Source: Branchiostoma belcheri (Eukaryota; Chordata; Leptocardii; Amphioxiformes; Branchiostomatidae). Taken from it: 64,000 nt of DNA. The notes beneath the pieces are model-generated. The model was not told where the DNA came from. It did no database searches and worked only from the letters and a program-made list of their open reading frames with translations. Location: NCBI RefSeq assembly GCF_001625305.1, contig NW_017804353.1:2630886-2694885 (forward strand), read 5' to 3'. Shown here in pieces: positions 11,501 through 24,341 of this stretch (position 1 is its first letter; every line of letters starts with the position of its first letter). The position numbers and the translations under genes are program-made.

Positions 11501-14500
11501 CCGCTTTACCTCCCGTCCGAGAGGACGTCCCTAACCGAAGCTAGGTACTCATTTTTACCTTAGACCATTAAATAAGTGCCTCTGCCAACGACTCAACAAC
11601 GAGGCCTGTAAGGGATTCTGAGTCAACAACCCTAAATAACCACAACACCACCTTGCCACCCTACCTTAGGTAGTTTTGCCTGGGAAGACGGCAGTCCTCT
11701 CGGAGATTTCAGCCAGTGGGTGCCGGGTCAACCAAACAGCCAGTCCAACCGAAACTGCGTCTACATCACGCCTCAGCACGCCACACACCCCAGCCAGTGG
11801 GGCGACAGGTCCTGCTCCAGTCGCCATGTGGCAGCTTACGTCTGTCAGAAAAGTAAGTGCCTTTCAAAATCACTAGCTAGCCTTCACCAGGTCATGATAC
11901 AGGGGTACGGATCGTAGAATTCGGCACGAAAAGGAAATACTGTTATTAGACAGGAGTGTCATGCAGTTTACGTTCCCGTAATTTCCCCCTCCAAATGAAC
12001 TCTACGGTGGCCAAACTCCCCGTGGCCAATTATTCCCCCTTTTGACTAAATTTTAATGTTTATGAACTATTTGTTTTATAATCGGATCGTTGCCTAAACC
12101 AATTAAAAATACTAATATGACTTTGTCCTTACTTCTGGCGTGTATGAAGTAGGAAAACATTGATTGTATCATGGAACAGTCTAGTTCTGATTTAAGGGAT
12201 GCTCTCTGCTCTATTTTGTTGTAGAATTGTCCTTTTGGTCCCGAGCGAAGGTTGTCGGTTCGTCGGGAAGTTCTGATGACGCCACTCACAGTGCCGACAG
12301 GACGACAGACGGGCACAGTCTCACCTACTGGCGGCCGGACGACTCCAATCGGTACTTCAACAACTGGTGTGTACATATCTTCTTATTGTCGCATACATAG
12401 TAAAAAAAACGTGGGCAATATGGCACAGAATAAGAGTTATTCGAACGCGCTCTAAGAATGGAACGCATCGAACGTGCACATTCGAACGCGCTCTAAGAAC
12501 GGACGTTCGAACGCATAGAACGCGTTTGAATGTTGATGGGAATGACGTAACCCCTTGTGACGTCATAACATAGGTAGCTTTTGTGTTCCATATATGAAGG
12601 AGTGAATTAATCTATTTCGACACTGAATGAAACGCCATCAAAGACAATGGTACGTGGATAAAAAAGAATTCAAAAGAATTTTTGAAAATTGAGATTTGGT
12701 ATGGTATAAAGTTCGAACTCTATATCTTTGGATTCTACCAAGTGAAACACAGATGATGAGCTTTCATTCAAAGATTTGGTATTTGTTATATCAGGTACAT
12801 CGTTTACGACATGGGTAACAGCTTGACAGTCACCAAGATCAGCCTGACCAACTACGGAGACACCGTGCATGACGTCAGAGCCTTCACGCTGCAGACGTCA
12901 TCAGACTGTGGGCAGCACGGATGGACTGACGTCACGACAGTAGATGACGTGGCTGCAGGGACCCGGCAGCCCCAGGAGTTCGGCGGGTTTGAGAAGTCGG
13001 GCCGGTACTGGAGACTGCTCGTCACCGGGACCCACTCGGGCTGGCCGCCCTTCCTGGTGGAGACCGGCTTCCCGGGACTGCAAGGTGATTCCTCGGTTTA
13101 ACTTTTACCCAGGGCTCAAAAGGTTGATACGGAACACTCCATTTTTTGCATGGAAATTTTTCGCATGGAAAAATACGCAAGCAGAGGTTTGCGTTTTGGC
13201 TTGCACGTGTTTTGGGGCTTTTTTTTTCAAGCATTCTTTTTGCCCTGTTTTTTTTAAATTGGGCTTTAATTCTTAATTGAGTTTTAATTTTTTTTTAAGT
13301 GCAAAAAAAAAGCCCGACTAAAAGACTGAAAACACGCCAAAATGGGAAAGGAGATGGAGTAAATATGGTGTATTTGCTCGCAGATGTGGTCTTCATTATT
13401 ATACCTTTGTTTTCACAGGGTTTGACTACAGAACTACAGACACGCAGTTACTGTACAGGTGGGACCTGCCACCCGCCATAGGGCGGCGCTTCCAGTTTGA
13501 GGCGCAGGCCAGAAACGACGTGACCCTGGCGCTATCGACAGAGAACCAGGGTCTTGGTCTTCATTACGAAGTTATAATCGGTGGCTGGGGTAACACCAAA
13601 TCTGCCATACTGCGCCCAGGTTCAGGGGGCCTCGTAGCTGTGGCCCAAATAACAGGTAGGTCACGGTTGTGAATGAAATGAGTAAATAATATGTTACAAA
13701 GCTAATTCTTTAATACATAGATAGCATTATATTTAATTATATATGTAACTGAGTATTGCGTCACGAATTCTTGTTCATCTGTTTTTAATTGTATGCTACT
13801 ACTCTCCAGTGGCAACACTGCGATTTTAAATACAGTCACCTGGTATCTTTACACATACATGTATATTGCATATATGCACACAGAAGAATCAACCTGTCCA
13901 GAAACTGAAGTGTCAATTGTATCCAGAACCGGGCATATCTATTACCGTATGTCTGATTAGGATACATTAAGGATCAGTCACGGATCTGGATGGCCTCATC
14001 GTCTCCAAGACTGTGTTGAAGGCACGATTCTGGATACACGAGAACTATCCAGAACCGTGTCTGTGCATAACGGTGCTGGATAAAGCACGGTTCTGGATAC
14101 ACGTGGACTATCCAGAACCATGCCCGAGCACGGTGCTAAATAAAGCACGGTTCGTAAGACAACAGTGTCACCTGTTCAAACTGTCTCACCCCAGGTATCA
14201 CCTCTCCCACCGAGTACCGGGGCTTCTGGGTGTCCTGGGCTGCTGACGGAACCATCGCTGTCGGCCGTGACAACGAGACCGAACCATTCATGCAGTGGGT
14301 GGATCCGGACCCCCTGCCCATCGGCTACGTGGGTTACCGTACAGGCTGGGGCAGTGACGGACGGTGGAGGTTCCTTTTACCAGGTAAGGTTCCTTTTACC
14401 AAGTATCAAATTAGCCAGACATCCATTTGCCAGAGAGGATCCACACGCCAACCGAGTGGATACTGGCGAATGGATACTGCCTGGCCAATTTGATACTGTC

Positions 14501-17500
14501 TTTAATTAGTCACCCTACGGTCTGCTTGAAGCTTCGAAGATTAGGGGAAGGCCACAATTTCTTAATTTTATGGAAGACATCCGCGCGTTCAGACATTTTC
14601 GCCCGTTCTAAAAAAAATCACAAAAAGTCACCTCCACGAAACTTCGGAGCGTTGATTTAGAATAAGAAAATCATGGTCAAATGTAGGCGTCAAAGTGGAA
14701 TAGGTTGAAGTGAATTAAAGTTATTTGGCTGATAATCTTTCGGTTTCGCTACGTTTGGATGACATCTTTATCTCCAACAGAGACCCCTACTGTCCTTGCG
14801 TACGACACGTGCCAAACCAACGTCACCGAGACGGGGGGAGAAATACACAACCCGCAGCACCCACAGGTGGGACACGGATCTTCTCATTATTCCATCTTTA
14901 CTATCCTGGCGACATAAATGTAAGCTGAAGATTGCACAAATAGTACACAAAATGTAAAATGCATGTGAAAAAGTATTTTAATAATAATGTTTTGGCAATG
15001 TCCTACGAGTTTTTCTAGCTCTCTTTTAATACAGTACAATAAAACAGAACAGAATAGAACCGAATAGAACAAATTAGAGTAGAACAGCATAATAGAATGG
15101 AACAGAATAGAACATTGTAACGTTTCATTTTTTAGAATAGAACAGAACAGAGCAGAATAGAATATAACATTATAATATGTTCCATTGTACCAGAATAGAA
15201 CAACCGAACATGGTAGAATAGAACATCAGAACATCATAGAATAGAACATCAGAACGTACCTTCTTCTGTTCCCCCTGCCAGGCGTCGTCCGTGTCCTGTG
15301 AGTCTCTGATAACGGTGGGTACAGGGAACCGTGTAGAACTGACGTTCCGGGACCCTTTCTCTGTGGAACCTCAGAAGGACTGCAAATTTGACTACGTGGA
15401 GGTATCAATTCCTTATCTTTTTCCTTTACAGTAAACCCATTTCTTTTCTTTGGGATACATTACTTCTTGACTCTCTTTCCATATTTTGCGCTTCCGGACA
15501 AATAATAATTGACCTCAGGTCTATGTTGAAGAAACGGCACATTATTTTTACCCCAAGAAATCTAGTAAGTCACTTCAATACCAAAATAAAGAAGGGCATC
15601 TTAAATAAGAGCATGTAGGTCTGGCATAGAGCTAAGAGACTACTGATGATATTTATTGATCAGTTTGCTGATGTTTTTCCTTTCTAGTTGTTCGACCTTG
15701 TAGATGACTCGTGGGAAAGTCTGGGGAAGTTTTGCGGGCGCTCCAGACCTCGTGACGTCATCAGCTCCACCGGAAACGTGGTGAAGCTCGTCTTCCGCAC
15801 AGACGACAGCGTCCCGTCTCTGTTTTCTGTTGCCTGGCAACCGGGGGGCGGTGAGTGCAAACTGAATCGTATATGAATGCATTAATGGTTTATTACGACC
15901 ATTATGATCATCTAATATATTACGTTATTGGAATGAAAGCTCATGTGTTGGTTTAATTCCATAGTTTGAACACTTCTCGGTGTAACAAATCTTACAATAC
16001 TCATTGCAGTTATTTTGTCCCGTTTTCTCCCTCTAGATGCAGCAAACACGACGGCCGAGACAGCATGCAACGCCGCTAATGTGCCAAGTACGTTCGCATT
16101 TAAGCCGTTTGTTATCTATTATATATCAATATTGCAGCTCAATCAATTGTTGTTTAGCTAAGTCTAGCGAATATTTTAATGCATAAGACTCGAGTCTGAT
16201 GTCGAGACTTAGACTGTTTGCAGTAGTCGACAACGTTACTAAGGGGACCTTCACGTGGTCTTCCATGTCTGGGTTTGAGTTTTTTGCTGAACGCGACACT
16301 AAGGACATTTTGTGGTGGTGGGTCAAGCGGCATCTATAGGAGTACATGACATAAGAGGGATCACCTACGACGGTGAACTTCATTCTGTAGAGGTGGTACC
16401 TGGCTTTGGATGGCCACGATGAAATCGTGAGTCGCCTGGTCCTTTACGATGGCAAGCCAAGCGCCCTCCTCCGCGGCACAGGCGGTTTTCGCACCAGCGT
16501 ACGTCTGACGCTCGTCCGTGACAACTTTGAAGGAAAACAAGCCGTGTTGCTTCCATCCGCGATCGTCGTCTATGAATATGAAATGGCGGAATAATAGTAA
16601 TTATAGTAATCTTTCTAAATGACAACAAACATACTGTAGATGTCGGAAGTGACGTGAGTTTGAGCCCCCTAGCAGATCGTTCCATACTGCACGGCGTTTT
16701 TAGTCTTTGAAACAAGATTAAAGAGCAATATTGATATATACATGGTAGGATTTTTCTAATTGAAGTGTGGAGAACACTTCCGAGCTATACGTAGTAAAAG
16801 CCTTGTTGAAGTTGTCCCTTTTGTGAGACATGATGTCCAACCTACTGTAAGACAAACGCCTGCATTAAACTCTCTCAGATTGTCAAAGAGATTTGTTTAT
16901 AGCGCCTTTTTTCTTGGACTGTTCTTTTCCACCTCATGTATACATACAGTGTATATACAAGGAGATGGGTACAAGTCACTTGCACTTGCTAAGTCGGATT
17001 ATGTTCTGTATTTACTGAAATACATTATTGTGTTCACATACATGGTGCTGTATGGAAGTTACTTTAAGTTAGTTACCTTTTGGTTGACGGTACATTATGT
17101 ACTTGGACAACTACATACATCATCTAAGACATGTTTGCTTCATAAAATTTAGTATCTTTACTAGAAACCCTTTTTTAGAGACACCATTATTAAGAGCAGC
17201 ATTAATTTGCAAAACCATAAAACTCTATGTTACATTAATTTACAAAACTCGAGTATAATGCTTAAAAACGTGTCGGCTCCAGCCTGGTGTGCTATCGTGG
17301 TTGGGTCGGGCTCTCTTCGGAGCCGTAGTAGTTTTCCCCCGCCCGTCATGCAAAACCTACGGAGGAACCTATCCTAGCAGAGCTCGAAGAGAGCCGACCA
17401 AAATCACGATAGACTGGACATAGGGCTACATTTCCAGTGACCAGCTGTTCATGTAGACTCAAGGCGGTACATTATAACAGTGACATCTCCCATTTGCCGG

Positions 17501-20500
17501 CAAATGTTCGAAATGTACGTCCGCATAGTTGCCTTACTAAGACTTGGTGCATCATAATTTGCAATTGCCTTTCTGTGCTCCAATCAGACGTTTTCGTCAG
17601 AAGTTAGCTCGTTTCTTTTCGGCCTTTTCTACGGCGGTTGTATGTTTTCCAAGTGGTGATCGTGATTTTTTTTCTTTTCCTCCCTCCTTCAATTAAAGAA
17701 ATCGTGATCACTATTAGGGAAACATAATGTAACAATCGTAGAAGACAACGAAACAACCCCAGAAACGCTAAGACTGGTTGGCTCAGAACAAATGTCCCCG
17801 GTTCAACCCCCTAACATGTCCGATACTGTGCCCTTAGAAAGACACTTTTAGTTTTACACAACTTCCCTCACTGTACGGTGGAGTGACGCCCGTCGGGCCT
17901 TTCTACTAATCGTTGATACTGTGTCCAAACACTGATGAGGACACAGATGGATTTAGTATCGCCAGTGTGCAAACATCTGCACATTAACTCTTAGAGCCAT
18001 AACTTTTTTTTTAAATAACCCAGACCTAAACCACTGCTTGGACTTCCTAAGACTTGACGTGCAGGTCTATAGCATCCCTGACGGGACGGCAGCCGCCTTC
18101 GGAGAACTGAATCTCCCCGCTATCGGGCCAGAAGTACAGCTCGGACAGGATGCGCTCCATCAGAACCTGGAATATAGTCAGCAAAAGTAACTTTAATTTG
18201 CTTAAGTCAGCTTTCCGCAAAGTTTATTTCATCATCAGGGAAAACGACTCAAAGTTTCTTATAGATTACTGAAAGTTTCTGAAAGATTACTATAATTACT
18301 ATTATTCCGCCATTTCATATTCATAGACGACGATCGCGGATGGAAGCAACACGGCTTGTTTTCCTTCAAAGTTGTCACGGACGAGCGTCAGACGTACGCT
18401 GGTGCGAAAACCGCCTGTGCCGCGGAGGAGGGCGCTTGGCTTGCCATCGTAAAGGACCAGGCGACTCACGATTTCATCGTGGCCATCCAAAGCCAGGTAC
18501 CACCTCTACAGAATGAAGTTCACCGTCGTAGGTGATCCCTCTTATGTCATGTACTCCTATAGATGCCGCTTGACCCACCACCACAAAATGTCCTTAGTGT
18601 CGCGTTCAGCAAAAAACTCAAACCCAGACATGGAAGACCACGTGAAGGTCCCCTTAGTAACGTTGTCGACTACTGCAAACAGTCTAAGTCTCGACATCAG
18701 ACTCGAGTCTTATGCATTAAAATATTCGCTAGACTTAGCTAAACAACAATTGATTGAGCTGTACAGAGACATACACTGATTTGGTTTGTCAATTGTACTT
18801 TAGAGCTAATTTACTGCTAATTTTCAGCCAAGGAAAGTTATAATAGTTTTAGACATAGCTGTCCTGTTTCTTTGTATATTTGCCATTAGCTTTCGGGCTG
18901 GAATTTCCAACAATCTTATCAATTATCCAAAACCAGCAGGAAGAAACCGCGGATGTCTTCATAGGGTTGAACGACATTGCAACGGAAGGGAGTTATTTAT
19001 GGGAGGACGGCAGCCCTATTGGTGATTTTCATCCATGGACACCGGGACAGCCCAACAACTATAACCAACAAGACTGTATTGCCGTCACACATCAAAACGA
19101 TGACCCCCTGAGCCAGTGGTGCGATGACTCTTGTGATGTCCAACAGGGATACGTCTGCCAGAAAAGTGAGGGTCCTGAACTCATGATCAAGTACTCTTGT
19201 CTATCAGTCCATATATTGAGGCTATCTGAAATCTTTATTCAGGTAAATACGCTTCTGAGAACTTAATCACACGCTTGTCCAAAAATATTCCACTTTTTGT
19301 CGACAGAGACCATCACCAGGAAGTGCGAAGTGTTCGCTTCAGGAATTGGGGGTGAGGTGCAGAGTCCACAATATCCGGAGGTGGGGCGCTAGTCATGTCA
19401 TTGGCGTGGTAGTCCTGACCACAGTTGGGACATATACATGTAGATGTGAGAACGTTGTGGGCTGTCCTCGCTTGTCCTTGTCTCGCATCTGCCTCTTTGC
19501 CTCAAGCTACTTACAGAAGAGAAGAGAATAGAATATAGAATAGAATATAGAATAGAATATAGAATAGAATATAGAATAGAATATAGAATAGAATAGAATA
19601 TAGAATAGAATATAGAATAGAATATAGAATAGAATATAGAATAGAATATAGAATAGAATAGAACAGAACAGACTAACATTAGCGTTGCTTCCCCAGTCGT
19701 CTGACGCCTCATGTGAGGCCCTGGTGACCGCGGGCAGAACGCAGCGAGTGAAATTGACCTTCACTTCTTTCTCCGTGGAGTCTCACGTCAGCTGTGGTCA
19801 TGACTACGTGGAGGTACGACATTTTACTCTCGTTTTTTTGGCGACGATTAAGTGGAGGCCTAATAGTTTGTAATAGTATGTAACAAACTTGTAAAAACTC
19901 TTCCTTTTTACTATTTGTAAGGGTAGTAAAAATTTGTTTTACTCGGAAGCATTGTCATTGAGGTTAATGTTGCCTCTGTGGTAGGCCTGGCGAAGAGGTT
20001 GGAAATGTACGGAATAAACAGGAAACGGCGCGATGATATTCTTAGGTCGTCGTGTGATTGAGTCTTTTCCGTAATGACGTAACAAGATTCAGATTCCAGA
20101 TTCAGATTTTATTGAATATCGACTGGCATGTTACATTAAGCGCATGAAATACGTCGAATATTTACAACTTGTACTCAATTATTACAATAGATAGCATAAA
20201 ATCTCACATACATCTGCATAACTAGCGATAAAATACATCATAAAAACTTATCACATCAATGAGTACAGCTAAACATTCTAACAAGAAAGCTGTTTGCCGT
20301 ACTTGATGAGTACGGATTCATTATTTTTTACATCTTTTTTCCGTATAGTTGTTCGACGCTGTAGGCGACTCGTGGAGGAGCCTGGGAAAGTTTTGCGGGA
20401 CCACTCCACCAGACAGCGTCTGCGCCAGTGGAGGTGCCGCGAAGATCGTCTACTATGCAAACCAAAACACACCATCTTCGTTTTCTCTTGCCTGGCAACC

Positions 20501-23500
20501 AGAAGACGGTAAGAGCAATCTTTTTAGCACGATGTCTTTTCTAAGGAATGATATCAGCTTCATGAGTGTTGGTGGCAGTCATTCGGAATTAGAGTTAAAC
20601 TGTTATTTTCAACACAAGAAATGGGCTTAACTAGATTTCCTAGTTTATATGGCGCCCCCGGCCCCTGTCCCTTCCAAAAAAATTGTTTATGTTGGAATTT
20701 ACGATTTAACATTAGTTCAGAATGTATAATGCAATGCTGCATTTAATATAATTCACTACGCTTTATATGTACTGGGTAGCTAAGTAAATTTAAGGATACC
20801 TAACTGCTTAATTTATAAAAACTAACATGCCATGGTATTCTTTGGTACACTTTTCAACTACAGTCATCAATCCAGCCTTGGCAGGTTGCATCGCCCCCTA
20901 TGTGGCAGGTAAGAATATATTCGATAGTGTCCATATTATAGTTTATTCTGGATCCATGCAAGATATTCCCGATTGGTAGCACATCAACTCATCTCCCTTT
21001 CACTGTTTTCTGTTTAATATTGATCTTGTATCTTAAATGTATCGTTCGTTCGCAATGAAATGTATTTGTATTGGTGTTTTTAGAAATGTATTTGTATTGG
21101 TGTTTTATTGGTGTTTTTAAGGAGGGGCCTTATTTTTTTATTCTGCTTGGTGCCCAATCCTGGATGTATTAATGGGAATAAAATGAAACACAATGAAATC
21201 ACTTATACTATGCCCATTCATTCCCTCACTAGAAGCAATCACGTGCCCGCCACTGACGGCTCCAGAAAACGGCAACATGACCACCACAGACCACAGTAAC
21301 ACCTACCAAGACGAGGTGCAGTTCACCTGTGACGCTGGGTTTGTTCTAGAGGGCGCTGCTGTAGTGAGATGCCGGGCTGACGGCCGTTGGACGTCGATGC
21401 TACCAACATGTTCAACAGCTGGAGCCCAAACTTCACGTATGACCACTTGGTCTGGACGAACATTACATTGATCTAATCTCCAAGCAGATTCTCTGGGACA
21501 AGATGGACCTATATTGCCCGCCATAATATTGGACAACCATTTGGCGTTTTTATACTGCCTGGCTAATACGACACTGTCGTGTTAATATGATACTGCACTC
21601 CAGCTACCCAAAGATCTGCTTGGAGATTAACATTGTCCTACATTGACGACGTGGGGTCGTTTGGCGCAACAGCAGAGTGCTCGAATCGGAATCGTGCATT
21701 GCATTGTTGCAATTTCAAGTTAATAAAAATAAAACAAATCAAATCAAATCAATTCAATCTATCTTGCCCCCAGCTGCCTGTATGGATCCGATGGGGATGG
21801 AAGATGGCAGCATTCCAGACAACAGCATCACTGCGTCCTCAGTCTACCGCTATGAACACAGGGCGTACTATGGCCGCCTCAACAGCCTGCATGAGAAAGG
21901 CGCATGGGTCGCAGGGGCAAACCAGGCTGGCCAATGGCTTCAGGTAAGACAAAGTCCGATCAACGCACGGCCACGCAAAATGTCGTGCCCGCTCGGCCAT
22001 TCGACGCCACAATATGTTCGTAAATGGTAAAGGTAGTCTCATAGCCTTTTTAAAGCTGTGGGGGCTGTGTATTGCTAATCCACTGTGTCAAGGGCACACT
22101 ATTGGGTGGCGGTTGAAGAAAAAGGTTGCGCTCCGCTTTCTAAACCATGTAGTGCCTTGCCAAGGGCACACGATCGGTGACATGACAGGATTCGAACCAG
22201 GCGAGGACCTCTCACCTTCCTATACCACACGGCCCCATACGTTCGCATCCGGCAGTACAAACAAATGATCTGCTTGATTCCTGTCCAGGTTGACCTGGGC
22301 GGACCTGCTGTGGTCCACGGCGTCGTCACACAAGGCAGGAGGACGGCTGACCAGTGGGTGACGTCATACAAGCTGCAGCGCAGCTGGAAGGGAACGTCCT
22401 GGACAACCTACACGGGCACCGACGGGTCGGACAAGGTGAACACATTTCTTCTCGTACTCTCCAAGAGATATTTTTGTACTGGAATCTTTTTAGTATGCCA
22501 GAAAAATGTTAACTCCCTGGGCAATTGGATTCTGTCTTGCCAATTTGATTCTGTTTTGCCAATTCGATAATGTCTCGCCAATTTCATATCTTGCAGCCAC
22601 CTAAAAAGTACCTGGAGAGTTATATTTTTGTGGTAGCTAGTTCAGCACAATTGTCATGCAAAACCACAACAGCAACACCAATTGTTAAAAGTTTGACTTT
22701 ACAGCAACACTGTTGTTGAATTGAATTTTATAGAAACTGATTTAAATTCTCGGAACCAGATTTTCACGGGGAATAGCGACAGGTCGAGCCCGGTAACAAA
22801 CCTCCTCAGCCCGCCCATGCCAGCCCGGTACGTCCGGTTCGTGGTGCAGACATGGAGGGGACACGTCTGCATGCGGGTAGACGTGCTCGGCTGCAGGGAC
22901 GAAGGTCAGTACTTACTGCATCATCATTATCATCATCATGCCTCCGGATTAATCCGGTGAGGTACGTTTGATGAGCTGCAGCTGAGTGTGTTGACAGCGA
23001 CTAGGAAAGAGTATGGCGATTCTACATTGTCAGTAGCCCGAGTACCATCCGGAATTTTCCTCCTCTACGCTATAAAAAATCCGGATTTTGCTCCGCTACG
23101 CTTGATTTTTTTCTACCGTAGCGGATCGGAGCAAAATCCGGATTTTTATCACTCCAGTACCCCCTGTCCCTCATGGTGGACACTATAATCAGAGCAGTTC
23201 CTGTGATACTAGGTACGTACCGTATCCAGAACCGTGCCCGTCTAGTCTTATGAATTGTTTATGGTAAGGAGCAGGCGCCATTCTGGATAGTCTCCGCGTA
23301 TCGGTGAACGTAGATTTACTTCAGGCACGATTGTATGGAATCGCGTGGACTATCCAGAACCCAGAATCTTTAGATTGGATCATCCTAACTCCAAGACCAC
23401 CTGCACCAAGTGTAATGTATTGTAACATTTGTCTTTACAAGCACATGAAATCTGCAGTTCGCCGCTGGGAATGGAGTCAGGAAATATCCTCGATGACAGC

Positions 23501-24264
23501 ATCACAGCGTCTTCCGTACACGAACACTGTCCGATACCCCACAGCCGGCTGAACAGCGTCATATCCTGGTGCGCGCTGGCAAACGACGTTAACGAGTGGC
23601 TGCAGGTACTAAAACATACACGTGTAACAATTTTGAACACACATATAACGCTGTTAAAAGCATAAACGCTTAAAGCCTTAGATTGTATTCTGTAGTTCTT
23701 ACAGTAGTGATCACTTGTTCAACTTGTTAGCTTGCATTGTCCGTACACTCTTTCTGTACAATATACATTGTTTCATCCTTACTCAGTAAACTCCCGACTT
23801 TACTGGAATTTACTACCAATTGGTAAATTCAACTTTTCGTGCAGTGAAGCGTGTTGACGAACGGTGTACTAGTTAGTACGGGTGCTATGCTGTAAACAAC
23901 TGTGTTGTGTTTAGATTGACCTAGGTTTAGCAATCGTTTCCGGGGTCATCACCCAAGGTCGTGGGGACTTAAATCAGTGGGTGACGTCATACAAGCTGCA
24001 GTTCAGCACAGGGGGCGCTTCAGGCAACTGGACAACCTACCAGGAAAGCGACGGAGTCGACAAGGTGGGATGATCATTAGAGTGATGTTGATTATGATAT
24101 TTACTTTCGCTCTGTTTTGATTCTTCTTCTTCTACTTCTTCCGTTCCAGACAAGACGGCTGACACCATGGTAACTGGTGCTGTAGCAGACACCCTGTGGT
24201 GTTGGGTTACATTATGTTGCAAGTTGCAAGACAGAGTTCGAGATGCTTGTCACCATGTGAGTGT

Positions 24265-24341
<77 letters not shown>

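Larger units (their letters stand above)
16616..18280. other. Loop between the inverted-repeat arms
   Basis: 1665 bases between the two arms, inside the intron that follows the 51-nt exon 16037-16087. It contains a foldback element (17292-17412), a tRNA-like repeat (17764-17990) and an exon-like minus-strand frame (18047-18166). From 16616 to 17290 I recognise nothing. Confidence 0.6.

Noticed and set aside
18880..18936. Acceptor at CATTAG (near 18889) for CTLD 2 second exon
   Set aside because: Frame from it does not match the phase-0 donor at 18496; the CAGCAG acceptor does and keeps lectin-family spacing.
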